A DNA stretch of 64,000 bases, taken from Arabidopsis thaliana. Lineage: Eukaryota > Streptophyta > Magnoliopsida > Brassicales > Brassicaceae. A model generated the notes under the pieces. It worked only from the letters and a program-made list of their open reading frames with translations, made no database searches and was not told the origin of the DNA. How positions within the stretch are numbered: position 1 is the first letter of the stretch; each line of letters opens with the position of its first letter. Position numbers and translations under genes: made by a program. This document shows positions 12,559 to 23,947 of the stretch, one piece after another. The stretch is from contig NC_003074.8 in the NCBI RefSeq assembly GCF_000001735.4, positions 10,354,101 to 10,418,100 on the forward strand, given 5' to 3'.

Positions 12559-14764
12559 CTAAGACTCGTCCGGCTTTGGTTCGAGAGTTACAGAGATTTT
12601 CTCCTTGTGATCGCCTCTTAGAACCTCTACGGTCACCTAATCAACATCATCAGTGTCAAAACTATCTCGGATGCAGAAACTAATTGACAAAAACTGCGGA
12701 GTTTACCTCATCGCCGACTTTGCATTGATCGAGAATCCGGTACAGATCACTCCCGTTAGAGACTTTTGTACCGTTCACCGACGTGATTATGTCTCCTAGT
12801 ACTAGTCTCCCGTAACCATCACGTTTTGTTGACTGAAGTCCCTGTGGAACAAAACCAATTTTACACATTTCAATATTAAAACCGCGGAGTGAAACATAGA
12901 GAAAATATCTGTTATATGGAAACTTGGAAACAGGAAGAGCTTACGGCTTTGCCGGCTGGACCACTTGGAGGAGCATCCAAGACGAGCACACCGCTCACTC
13001 CCAATTGCTCAACAGATTGGTCCGGTGCGAATTTGATACCTAAGATTGGTCTGGTGACTTTACCAAATCTCACCAGCTGATCAACGATACCACCAACCTG
13101 AACATGAGAGAAACAGAGCTCGAAACAACTTTAGTCTCCCGTTAGTGGATTCAATGATAGAGAAAGACTCTATCTGATCAGATTTGCAATGGGTAAAAAA
13201 GAAGAGAGAACTCACTGTATCAACTGGGATCGAAAAGCCCACTCCAGAAGATGCACCAGAAGGAGAATAAATGGCTGTGTTTATACCAATTAACGTTCCT
13301 GAGCTATCTAGAAGAGGTCCTCCGCTGTTACCAGGGTTAATGGCTGCATCTGTCTGTATCACATCTTGAATTGGACGACCAGTTGCAGCAGAACTAATTT
13401 CTCTTCGCAAACCACTGTACAAATCATAATGCACAAACATGCTACAGTTTTAATAAGAGAAAAGGAATAGTATAGCCATTTGGCATGAAGAGGGGCAAGA
13501 GAAAATATATGTATCCAGTATCCTCAAGTACCAATCATCTTTTTTGACACTTTCATTTGTGAGTTCGTTATGAGAAGAACACATCTGATTAGAGTAGAAT
13601 GCAACTTAAAAAAAAGAGAAGACAAATATAATTTAACATACCTTATAACACCAGTTGTGAGAGTATGATCAAGTCCAAACTGCACAAAAAAGTTCTTGCT
13701 TTAGTGCGTATGAACAAGAAACATAAGTATTGACCTAGCTAGCAATAGAAAACACAAAGCAGAGCTTTAATCTATGATCACTTTAAGGATGTATACTCAC
13801 TGGATTGCCAATGGCAAAGACTTTCTGGCCAACAAGCAGATCAGCAGAGACTCCAACAGGTATAGGTCTTAATTTGTTTTTCGGTGCATCAATACGTAAT
13901 ACTGCAACATCCTTATCTTGGTCAAATCCAACAACTTTTGCATCAAATGTTGTTTGATCAGCAAGAGTGACCCTGTTATATACATCATCCAACTTCCTTA
14001 TCATACACAAACATCAAAAGAAACCATCCAAAGAAACAATGTACTCATTATAAAACTAAGAATACAACAATTACTAATTCCAATTTCTATCAAAAATCAA
14101 TCAGATTCTCAAAGTTTCAACATAACTAACCTGAGATCAGAAGCACCACGAATAACATGGTAATTGGTAACAATATGACCTTGCTTATCCCACACAAATC
14201 CTGAACCAGAGCCTTGAGGTACCTCAAGAACGTCCAATGTAAACGCGTCCTGCCTAATTCAAACAACATTAGACCAATCCTCAAATCACGGAGAGAAGAA
14301 ATTCAAAACGAAATTCACCAGAGAGAAATCAAATTCAGATACCTCACGGCGAGATTAGTGATGTAAACAACGGAAGGAGTGTTCTCTTGAAACAAACGAA
14401 CCGTCGCGAGCTCATCAGTTTGAAGTTTCTTCGGAGTACTAACTACAAACGCCGAGGCAGATTCAACGGCGGGAGAAGCGGCGAAGAGTGAAAACGATAA
14501 CGCGACGGAGGTACAGAGGAGGAAGAAAGGTTTAACGGCGGAGAACGGAGTAAAATGAAGAGTATCATCATCGTCGTCTCTGTTGTTGTCGTTTAGTGAA
14601 AGCTTCGAGAGGATTCGGAAATAGCGTTTGGATCGGATTGGGTAAAGAGAAATTGGAGAGGATCGTGAAGAAGAGAGATTGAAGAAGGAGAGGTGAGAAG
14701 AAGGAGGAGAGTGAAGGAAGAGAGTGGAAGAAAGGAGAAGCGAACAACTCGTCGTCGTCGCCAT
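12559..14764 (-). CDS. DEG1: DEG1 (DegP1) chloroplast lumenal serine protease
   Basis: DEG1 is an ATP-independent HtrA-type endoprotease of the thylakoid lumen that degrades damaged photosystem II proteins and assists PSII assembly. Exons (minus strand): 14764-14343, 14253-14131, 13972-13801, 13679-13642, 13414-13216, 13097-12945, 12841-12707, 12636-12559. They total 1320 nt and 439 aa. The N-terminus has a Ser-rich stromal transit peptide followed by a hydrophobic lumen-targeting segment ([20 protein letters not shown]). The catalytic triad is visible: His in NYHVIRG (residue 173), Asp in [10 protein letters not shown] (about 203) and Ser in [11 protein letters not shown] (about 282). A single PDZ domain follows ([18 protein letters not shown]…GDIITSVNG), ending in KPDES. 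All exon junctions keep phase and nothing is broken. It matches At3g27925 by recall. Confidence 0.96.
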
Positions 14765-15492
14765 TTAGTTTCTTCTTCTTCTTCTGGTCATGGGACAATG
14801 GGATTGTGGTCTCTGTTTTATTTCATTTTTTTTTGTAATTAAAAATATTAATTTTTGAAAATAATGGTTTTTCTATGCGAAGCTATGGTTTTGTATACGT
14901 AACCGAATCGAACCGAAATTGAATTGAAATTTGTTTAGTAAACCACTATTTTATGATCTTATGAATCTGGAATAAACAAAACCGGGTCTTTTTTTTGTTA
15001 CCGAATCAAATTGAATCGAAAACTTTTTGTACTTTGAAAATAAATTTAAACAGTAACCTTTATTATGGTAAATATTATAAAGAATGTTGTTACTTATATC
15101 CATAACCCGTAGTACACCAATAATCGATTTTTTAAAATTTTTAAATTTAAGTTGTATTTCTTTATATTATTTGTTTTGTTTTTGTTTGATATTTGTTCAC
15201 CCGTAATATATCATCCCATATAAATATCGTTCCAAACCGAATGAAAAGTCCAAAAACAAATCAGGATTTCGCTTCATTTAAGAACTTCGAAAAATCAAAA
15301 GCCCAAAAAGACCAAACTTAAGAGTTTAAACCAGATAATCCACTCCTAATTTTGAACACTAAACACTTGTACTCCATAAGAGTAAAAATGGTTATTCCTA
15401 AGTAATTCTTCTTTCGTCGAACTTATTAAATACTTGACTTGGTTGATATCTAAATCTACTAGATAAAAGTGCAAAAAGATTAATGGTGTAGT
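14765..15492. other. Intergenic, DEG1 promoter side and downstream of OM47
   Basis: This stretch is AT-rich with repeated ACCGAA/CCGAATC words near 14.90 and 15.00 kb, which may be transposon remains. No gene, clear TATA box or RNA gene could be defined. Confidence 0.4.
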
Positions 15493-18218
15493 TTAGAGAA
15501 TCTTCTGGGACGGTCTAAGTTCTTTTGGCAGCTCACTAAAATTCTCTGCGTCCACATCGGCTTGATACATTGGTCTCTTCCCCATTTTCCACACAATCCC
15601 TTCAGCTAAATGTTCTTTGTTCGGTGTCAGCATTACAAAGTTTGGATCAGCTCTTTGGTAACTGCAATTTCACAAAATAAAACAATGTGAAGAAGATCAT
15701 GAAGCTAAAGAGGGTTGATTTAATTTTAAACTTGTCACAAATGGACTGACCTGGCTTCTCTTAAGTTATCAACACGTAGACCGAACCCACATTGGACATT
15801 TCCAGTCCTATGATTAGTTGTTGCTGCATAAAAAATGAGTCCAAACATGTTCAAATACCAAGAACCTATGTTCATCTTGATTTCGCTGCATTCAGGTTAT
15901 TTATCAACGCATACCTGAAATATTGAATGCGAAAGACGGTTTCCACCACGACTTGAATGCTAATGACAATGTTGAGCTATGAGCTCCGACTTTACCCTGC
16001 AAAAGTTGAAAATGTTACATACTGAGCAAAATTTGAGATAAATGGTTTCTTTTTGAGTAACTCGATAAGGTAAATATTTTTTTATACCTTCAGCAAAAAG
16101 TTCTTGTTGGCCTGCCAAGACGCAGCCACCTGCAATAAAGAATCTGGGGCATTGGGTGGCGTCTTGGAATCATCAACCCTTCAATATTAAGACGAAATAT
16201 AAAGTTCTGTTTCTGTATAGACAAACAGTAGCTACAATGTTTTTTTTTTTTTTACTTAGAGATGTTCACTACCTCGATTGTAGCTCAAAACCAAAATCAA
16301 TGTAGTTTGTGATTCCAACTACTTGGTTTTCTTCGAAAGGATTTTGCACCTGTTCCAAGTCCATTAAATCGATTTCATATTGAGCCAAAGATGTGCTAAA
16401 CTTTATATATGGAAGACTAGTATAAGATGCAGCACAGAAAAAGGACTTGTTTGAAAGAGTTGTACCCGTCTTTGGACCACTACGTGTTGGTAGAACGAAG
16501 CAATAAACTGCATTTACAAGAAAGATAACATAATCAGCAAGACTAAAAATGCTACAAAATGGATGATATGCCATTAGATAAATAATGTGGTCGTTTGTCA
16601 AGTTCCATGAGATACTGAAAAATTGTTTGGGGTTAAGACTTGTGCATACAGACAGCAAAACAACATGTTTTCATCTACACGGATTTTAAAAGAATCACCT
16701 GAGAGCTTCTTGCTAGTTCAATGCCAATGTTAAAAGAAGGAGTCAAGGGGCTTTGTGACCCTACTCCATAGCCAGCAGCACAACTCCAGTTTCTTGGGTC
16801 TGTGTACTTTGCCAAATCTTTGCTTCCATCTAAAACAAAATCCAATAACAATTGTTGATGCTCACTTTCTTTCAATCACATAATTTATAGATACTAGTTT
16901 CCACATGTGATGCGTAAAATCTGTTCAACAGAAATAAAACAATGTAAACTAACTCACGTAGCGGCTCATATTGTACTCCTACTGTAAGACTTCCCATCTT
17001 GCTTACAAGCCATGCATGCTTTGGCAATTCGTTATTCGCTGAATTGAAGAATCAAAGGGTCAGCATTGTGTCCAAAAGAAAACAACGTGAATTCACAGAG
17101 CAACTTTATGCGCTTACCACTAAAAGGAGTGACAGTAGCTCCGACAGACAAATTCGTTGAGCCATATCTCAACCCCATGATTCTATATTCTTCAGATGAT
17201 TTTCCACTACAGAGACAACATATATTCACCCTCACAATATTACATCTAATCTAAATATAACAACAGGGTACACACCTAGATACGACTTACGTAATTTTTG
17301 AAATCAAAGGGTAGACCGCAAATGCCCCGATTCCATATTTAGGATAGTAAGCAGAAGACCTCATTAGAAGAACCCTTAATGATGATGACAAACAAAACAA
17401 ACAATTTCAAAACATTAAACTACTGTAATGAACATAACCTCCAAGAATATATCAAAAGTAGCACAAAGTTTACGGATTCGAGGTTGACACAGAGAGATCA
17501 ACAAAAGTATGAGGATCATCAACATCACTGCATATTTATCAAAAACAAACTAATCAGTATTCCAATTCTCCAACAACTACTTGTAATCTTTCAGATTAAA
17601 AACTAAAGAATCTATACCTTTGCCAGCGAAACTCCGCATTCCCAACAAAATCTCCTTCCACTCTACCATCTACAGCACCCGAAACCTTTAGACTATTAAG
17701 GAAAATTCTGATTTTCTACATATCCCTAATACATCCATTTAGAGAAAATTCTCGAATCATCACTATATAGAAACTAAATAACACAAAAGAGATTTCAAAA
17801 TTGGATACAGATGCAACCAAATCCACATGAGGATCATCAGTAGGCTTCAACAAAAACTTGCCCGTGAATCGATTAGCTTCTTCAAAGTAATCCTCAAATA
17901 GACATCTCAATGCAAGCTTCCCAAACAACAAATTATATGATGATTCCAACATCCTGCATCAACAACAACAACAATTTCTCACAATCGCACAATTACAATT
18001 TAACCTATAAATCAGAATCGATCTATTTGATTAGATTAGGTTATACAAAAACTACTTCGAAATCACGCGATTCTAACAAATTGAAAGTATGAGGATCAGA
18101 TCGGAGAAGAAGAGGAGATGGTAGACCTAGTGCGGGCGGAGAGAGGAGGGTAATCAAAGAGCGGAGGAACGAGTACCACCGGAGGCGGTGGTTCTTTTTT
18201 GACAAGAGCATTCCCCAT
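15493..18218 (-). CDS. OM47: Plant-specific beta-barrel outer-membrane protein (OM47 type)
   Basis: The reconstructed gene has 14 short exons (minus strand): 18218-18127, 17953-17809, 17685-17618, 17527-17474, 17374-17291, 17206-17118, 17038-16958, 16829-16699, 16507-16466, 16349-16273, 16178-16088, 15996-15915, 15823-15751, 15661-15493. They sum to 1278 nt, 425 aa, with every junction in phase. The start codon reads MGNALVKKE followed by a Pro-rich stretch. The rest alternates short amphipathic strands rich in Gly and aromatics with loops, as expected for a VDAC-like barrel; there is no helical membrane segment and no cleavable signal. By recall this is At3g27930, described as a mitochondrial outer-membrane beta-barrel (OM47) implicated in chlorophyll breakdown during senescence. 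The name and role come from memory; the gene structure is seen directly. Confidence 0.85.
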
Positions 18219-18362
18219 TGTTCTAGAACGGAGAAGAAGAGATTCTGCGACAACGAGAGAGCTTCTTCGATGAATTCAATAGTTAGTGAGAGCTCTCGGC
18301 GATAGTCTCGCTTCTGCTTTTGCTTCACGTTTGAATATTTCAACATTCTTCTATATTAAGAC

Positions 18363-18370
18363 TTTATATA
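18363..18370 (-). promoter_or_regulatory. TATA box of the OM47-type gene
   Basis: In minus sense the sequence reads TATATAAA, about 145 bp upstream of the ATG at 18218. Assigned by consensus and position only. Confidence 0.4.
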
Positions 18371-18930
18371 GTAATAAACCTAAGCGGCGCTTTAAATTAA
18401 CCGACTAATCCAAAAAAAAATCTTTAGAAACTAGACATTATCTTTGTAAAATTTAAATATTAAATTATTCGTATAATATTTTTTTCCCAATTTTTTGGAT
18501 ATTATTTATTGTTGTATACAATTTGTCAAGGTTATGGAGAATGTGTTTATGACAGTTTTGGTAATTGCAAGATATTGTGATGCATATGTGAATGTTTTGA
18601 AACCATATTTTAAGATAACATTTTATTAAATTTCAAAATTTTGGTTCTCTACACTGCTACACAACTGAAAAGTTGTTTTTGTTTTGAGATATTTTTTTCT
18701 TGGCAATTCGTGGTGACGATGATGTTGATTTGGAGTTATTGCAGCTTCTAGTGGTGGCTTTTCAAGCCTCCAAATCATCAGTTATTGGCATTGGTGGTAT
18801 TTCTTTAGCTCACTGATATGTTTTGGTTTTGCCTTGATGTTGATGTTGTTGTGAGTTGAGGTATTAGCGTTGCAATGCGTTTGCTGCCTAGTGTTGTGTT
18901 TTTACTATGCACTAGTGGAGGTAGTAAGAC
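18371..18930. other. Intergenic stretch left of the hAT element
   Basis: No gene is seen. It contains a GTTGATGTTG-type simple-sequence region near 18.72-18.86 kb and ends in the 8-bp target duplication AGTAAGAC at 18923-18930. Confidence 0.4.
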
Positions 18931-20212
18931 TAGAGCTGTCAATTGGTCAAAAGGACCATGGGCTCAGCCAAACAAATACTATTACGAACATTTAAAATTT
19001 GGCCAAACTAAAACATGGTTTTAGTGGACTCAGCCCAAATAGATCTGCAGTTAGAGGTGGGTTTGACCATTTGGTCAATGGATAAGTCCACCAATTAATT
19101 ATTTTTGCAATCATCTGTCTTCTTCTCTTCTTCTTCTTTCGTTTTTTCTGAAATCGAATTGGAGAAAAACACAATTGAGAATCGCTTCTAAATTCAAAGC
19201 TCTAGATTGTCTTCTTCCTTTGAGGATCGTCTTCTTCCTTCGAGGATCGTCTTCTTCTTTTGAGTATCGTCTACAATGGGTGATTTCTTTGATGAGGTAC
19301 GGTCTCTTATTTTTAGATCTGGGTTTTGGTTCAGTCATTCTGTTTCCTTTAAATGTGACTTAGCTATTCATGAAAATTATTTTGCAAGATAAAAAGTTAG
19401 TATTTGTTTGTTGTTACTATAAGTTTATGTATTGAGAGATAGTTTTTAAACATCATTATCACAATGTTTTATAATATGAGTCAATGTTTTGTTTTGTTTA
19501 ATTGTTTGAGATAATGGATAATGCTATTATTAACCTGAATGATGAAAACAATACCAATAAAGATTTGGAAGAAGATATGGATCATGAAGGCACTCTTCCT
19601 GAGAAAATGAAAGGTACATTCAAGCCAATTCGCCCTACCCGTAGAGTTTCTAAGTGTTGAAATAAATTCACAATAATTGGAGAGAAGTTACCTACTAGTG
19701 AACATGATATTAGATGCAACAAATGTAAAACACACTATATATTGAATCTATATAGAAATGGAATGACAACGTTGCTTTGTCATATTAGAACGTGCAATGG
19801 AAGTACACAGACTGTTCAAAAGCTAGATATTTTTTTCGTATACTGATTGCAATGGCCATTATTGAGCATGATTTACCATACTCGTTTGTTGAGTATAGGA
19901 GGATTAGAATGGCTTTTGGTTATGCTATTCTACAATTCGGTTATAGAGTAGAAACACAACATTTTAGATTAGTATTATGATGTTAAACTTTTTAAAACTA
20001 TTTTATGATGACTAATTACAATGTTTGTCATGGTCATTTTAGATTAGTATTATGATGTTAAACTTTTTTTTTATCTCCATGGACATATCCAATTGGTCTT
20101 GGTCACTCTTGAACTTGGTCACTCTTTGGCTTGGTCATTTTTGTCAACAGAAAAAAAAATGTCCAACTGGACAAGACCATTTGGTCATGGTCAAGCCCAA
20201 TTGACAGCTCTA
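18931..20212. mobile_element. hAT DNA transposon, internally deleted, with perfect TSD
   Basis: The element is 1282 bp. The left end reads TAGAGCTGTCAATTGG and the right end is its inverse, CCAATTGACAGCTCTA. Both are flanked by the same octamer AGTAAGAC (18923-18930 and 20213-20220), the 8-bp duplication typical of hAT insertion. Subterminal TTGGTCA words recur near both ends. The interior carries a broken transposase N-terminus (listed separately), and the catalytic and dimerisation domains are absent, so the copy is non-autonomous. Confidence 0.9.
19514..19980 (+). pseudogene. Broken hAT transposase N-terminus (BED zinc finger)
   Basis: The reading frame starts at 19514 with an acidic leader. 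It meets a TGA at 19658-19660 exactly where BED fingers have a Trp (SKC-stop-NKFTII). The same frame then continues with a BED-type finger, CNKCKTHYILN…LLCHIRTC (C-x2-C…H-x3-C). Just after it, near 19.83 kb, the frame shifts to YFFRILIAMAIIEHDLPYSF followed by VEYRRIRMAFGY, a block conserved after the BED finger in hAT transposases (RELLARAIIKHELPFSFVEY type). Thus at least one nonsense mutation and one frameshift are present. The product, if any, cannot be an active transposase. Confidence 0.8.
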
Positions 20213-21377
20213 AGTAAGACTAATGGTGTTTGGTGTAGCTCTGAGTTACAAAATATAGCTTTGTACTAGTTGCCTTTGGCATTGAACTTGGTAGAGAGAA
20301 CTTACACCGTTTATATATATATTTTTTTTGTGAAATTCCATTCTGAAGTCGCTTATGGAAATGTTCGACGAGCAGCTCTCGTGTATGAGAGCTGTGGGTG
20401 CTTCGCCGTTGACAACTTAGTCTTGGACTTTCGTTGAAAGGTTTCTAGTGTTTTTTATCTTGGTACTTCGGCTCTTATAACTTGAAATTAACATTTGTCT
20501 CAAACAACAATTTTAATGCCAACACTAGAATCATCATCACTTCGTATAACTCTATTAGTTTGTGTTTCTGTTGAGTAGATGGACTGAAAACCATGTCTCT
20601 GATTTATTCTTACGTATTTTTAATTTCTTTGCCATACGACCATTTTATAGGTAGGTGTACAATCTTTTGATTGTAAACTTAAATTGTTTTTATTTTTATA
20701 ATAAAACATTTACATATTTAGCAACAACAAAAGATTACGCATTTTTCATATCTTTAACCCATAATGAAGAGGCTTGTTGGTGGTCTATGCGTTAAGTTAA
20801 CAAGTACTATGCTGCTGCGTTAGTTTTATGTTACACACTTGTGCAAGCTCACAATGTTAAACGATTTCGGATAAAGAATAATAACACTAAAGCATTTTGA
20901 TAATTTTGTGGTGTGGGGGAGGGGGATGCAACAAGGTACGTCAAAGTATTAGAGGTGGTGTTGCTCTTTTTTTGGGGAAAAAGCTCCATCTTTCTAATTT
21001 CAAATGACTTTTTATTTGCTAATTGCTTCAATTTCAATTTTAAGATAATATTTAAACAATGAGAGTAAAATTTAAAATTCAGAAAATCGGGATCTAATTT
21101 TACAATAAAACATAATTTGTAGGGAACAAATTTTGAGGGCCCTAGTCCCAAGTTTCGATATGCTACACATCGCGCCGGCTTTAGGGTATTGTAATAAAAT
21201 AGCGAGTTAATCATTTTCCGATTATTTTTATGTTTTTATTAGACTTGCTTATTGAATAATTCCTCTTATGTAGTTGTTTTCTTTCAAAATATTAAAACAA
21301 AAACGAAGTCGTTTTTCAATATACAAATATAATCAAAGTCGTTTTGATTTAATGAAAAGAAAAACCCTAGTTTTCTC
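20213..21377. other. Intergenic between the hAT element and LBD26
   Basis: No gene is supported. The ORF at 20849-21214 has no domain and low-complexity composition. The final 100 bp contains the LBD26 core promoter. Confidence 0.4.
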
Positions 21378-21767
21378 TCTATATATATCAATGCATCCGC
21401 CTCATCTTTCTTCCACTATATTCCAAGTTCTGAAAAAGTCTCCACATAATCTCCTTCGTTGGTAAGTGTGATTAATCATATATTTTTGTTTCATATTTTT
21501 GTATAGAAAACATAAATCTAAATATATAGTGTTTATTAGATAATTTTAGGAGGCTATATGAGTTGTGTTTATCTGAAAGGATTTCTATCAAAATATATGA
21601 GATATACTAGATCTAAAATATTTCGATATACAAAGCACTAAAATTCCAAAAAAATAATTTCTACTTCTTATTTGTGTATAATTATATTATTTAAGAAATT
21701 AAAATTGTATTGTAATTGCAAACTTTGATGTCTTATGTAATTTGTATATCATTTTTCTGTTTTGCAG
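21378..21767 (+). promoter_or_regulatory. LBD26 promoter, leader and 5'-UTR intron
   Basis: A TATA box (CTATATATATC near 21380) is followed by a leader that reaches a strong donor G|GTAAGTGTG at 21462. The matching acceptor TTTTGCAG ends at 21767, 29 bp before the LBD26 ATG. A 306-bp intron in the 5' leader is inferred. Consequently the ATG at 21716 and its extra in-frame residues lie inside the intron and are not the start. Confidence 0.6.
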
Positions 21768-21796
21768 TTATTTCGAGAAAAAATAGGCAAAACAAA

Positions 21797-22258
21797 ATGA
21801 ATGCAAACCCATGCGAAGTTTGCAGGTTCCAAAATAAACAATGCGTCAACAACTGCATGTTTGCTCTGCTATTTCCTTCAAGTGATCTAGAGAAATTTGA
21901 TGTCGTCAATCGCATCTTTGGACTCGAAACTTTGACATTCTACCTCAAAGACCTTTCACCTATGGAACGCATAGATACTACCCGCACACTCTATTACGAG
22001 GCAAAACCATGCTTTCTGAACCCACCCAAGAACCCCTCAAAATTCCTCGAAGCTCTTCTAAATTATCCTTACCAAAAAGCTGAAGAGGTGTCCAAAACAA
22101 AGAAGTTGCTCGCATCTTACTCGAGACCATGTGTAGTATTGGCTCTTCCTGCACCAAAATATACTCAGTCGAAATCTAAACCATCTGTTTTGCGCAAAAG
22201 AAAAAGAAAGACTAAATCATCGGATGAATCGGCCATTCGTGTGGTTGAAGATTCCTAG
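21797..22258 (+). CDS. LBD26: LOB-domain protein LBD26
   Basis: This is a plant-specific nuclear LOB/AS2-family DNA-binding protein of 153 aa encoded in one exon. The zinc-binding block is complete near the N-terminus: CEVCRFQNKQCVNNC (C-x2-C-x6-C-x3-C, residues 6-20). A GAS-like region follows (FDVVNRIFGLETLTFYLKDL, then LSPMERIDTTRTLYYEA), but it is diverged from the class I consensus and the leucine-zipper-like coiled coil (L-x6-L-x3-L-x6-L) is not evident. The protein therefore looks like a divergent class II-type member. The C-terminus has a basic nuclear-localisation-like run, RKRKRKTK (about residues 135-142). The ATG at 21797 is chosen because it begins the LOB block directly downstream of the leader intron. 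It corresponds to At3g27940 by recall. Confidence 0.88.
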   Translation: MNANPCEVCRFQNKQCVNNCMFALLFPSSDLEKFDVVNRIFGLETLTFYLKDLSPMERIDTTRTLYYEAKPCFLNPPKNPSKFLEALLNYPYQKAEEVSKTKKLLASYSRPCVVLALPAPKYTQSKSKPSVLRKRKRKTKSSDESAIRVVEDS

Positions 22259-22540
22259 ATGGTCATTGTTGAAGATTTTTTTTTCTTTCTAAAAGTGAAT
22301 CTTTGGAACCAAATATGCTTTTAATTTAATTTCAAATAAAATAAAATATGCTTTTATTTCTATGTATTTTGATTTCTTTTTCTTGATGACTTATCTTTCT
22401 TTTGAATTATTTATGGATTTTATCAAAGTATATATTATCCATTACATATACTTAATTAGCGTAATTGTAGACTTTTTTTTTAGAAAATATTTTTAACACA
22501 TCCAGATGTTTGCACATATCCTTTCATGTTTGATTACCAA

Positions 22541-23157
22541 ATTTTCCTTTTTTATGGTCAACATAAGAAAAAAACTTACTATTCATGTGTTAAATATACT
22601 TACATTATTGTAAATATAAATAAATAAAATGTAAAAATTCATGAAATTCTATCTTAAACTTTATTAGCATTGGCTAGCGTGTCAAAGACTTTTTCATATT
22701 AGACTAGGTATTTAATTATTAGATTTCATACCTTTTCTGTTTAATTATTAATTTTCCCCTTTTAATGGTCAACAGAAAAGAAAAGAAAAAAACTTACTAT
22801 TCGTGTGTTAAATCTACATACATTATGGTAATTGTAAATCAATAAATAAAATGTGAGAATTCATGAAATTCTATATTAAAACTTTATAATATTGACTCTT
22901 TTAACAAAAAAAACTTTATTACATTGACCAGAGTTGTTCAGGACTTTGTTTTTATATTAGGCTAGGTATCCAATTATTAGATTGCATACCCTTTTCTGTT
23001 TAATTACTATTTGTTTTCCTTTTTTATGGTCAACAGAAAAAAACTTACTATTCATGTGTTAAATAAACAATACATTATTGTAATTATATATAAATAAATA
23101 AAATGTGAAAATATATGAAATTCTATCTTAAACCTTATTACATTGATTTTTTTAAGA
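22541..23157 (+). repeat. Tandem repeat, about 2.6 units of 210-260 bp
   Basis: Three successive copies begin at about 22541, 22751 and 23013. Each starts TTTTCCTTTT-ATGGTCAAC (approximate), followed by AAAAAACTTACTATTC, GTGTGTTAAAT (or ATGTGTTAAAT), AATAAATAAAATGT and ATGAAATTCTAT. Copies 1 and 2 also share TTAGACTAGGTAT/TTAGGCTAGGTAT and TTTTCTGTTTAATTA. The third copy is truncated near 23157. Unit length differs because copy 2 holds a small insertion. It is non-coding, directly downstream of LBD26. Confidence 0.85.
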
Positions 23158-23525
23158 GTTTAAATGGGTGCTTGAACTTGCTTTGAGATATAGATATTGT
23201 GTTGGAAATGAAAAGGTACTTGGAAATGCTTAGAACATGAACTTAAGTGGAGATTTGGTGATTGCCTAAAAAAAATATGGGAGATTTGGTGATATGAGTT
23301 TAGTCTAGGGAAGCATTTGTCTTGAGTTTTTTTTATAAGGAAAAATATATAGCGGAGTTTATGTAGGTTTCTAATTTATGTTGTTTTAGTATACATGAAT
23401 TTAAAAGAAATCTAACTTCTTTCAAATTTAACTGCTTTTAGTTCAATTCTTTTGAATTTGTTTAACAACGGTTGCACAAATTGTAAAAACATTATTTTTT
23501 TTTCCAATTTAATTTAACATTACAT

Positions 23526-23570
<45 letters not shown>

Positions 23571-23947
23571 GAAACGTTGTAAGTATTTTCACGTTTGGTC
23601 TCGTACCCAATTTAACATTTTACCGTCACTTTAAGCATATGTGTTTAGCTTCGACAAAACGTTGACATTGAGCTAGTTAGCCATTTGATCTACAAAATCA
23701 TAAAATTTGACTGCAAATAGTCAAGCAAAGTGTCCCACGTGATTACATCAACAACTTGCTATACAAACTTTGATAGATCTATTTATTTTATAATCTCTAC
23801 TTGTTGATCATATAATTTCCTATACCCTCTTACCTTAATATAATCCATTAGGAAAGCTTAACATGCCATATACATCGTGAACCAACGACTTCAATAAATA
23901 CCAGACTAGTTTCTTATTGTCAAGCTCATCGCATCCACTTACTTGAC
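23158..23947. other. Intergenic, 5' side of the GDSL gene
   Basis: This is AT-rich DNA with a long (TA)n microsatellite at about 23530-23568. No gene is present. The last 100 bp before the ATG at 23948 form the presumed leader. Confidence 0.5.
23530..23568. repeat. (TA)n microsatellite
   Basis: About 19 uninterrupted TA dinucleotides. Likely length-polymorphic between accessions. Confidence 0.95.

Noticed and set aside
13918-14163. Plus-strand ORF over DEG1 exons and introns
   Set aside because: Crosses splice sites of a well-defined gene on the other strand.
21716-21796. Upstream ATG extending LBD26 to 180 residues
   Set aside because: It lies inside a leader intron inferred from strong donor (21462) and acceptor (21767) sites, and the LOB block begins just after the ATG at 21797.
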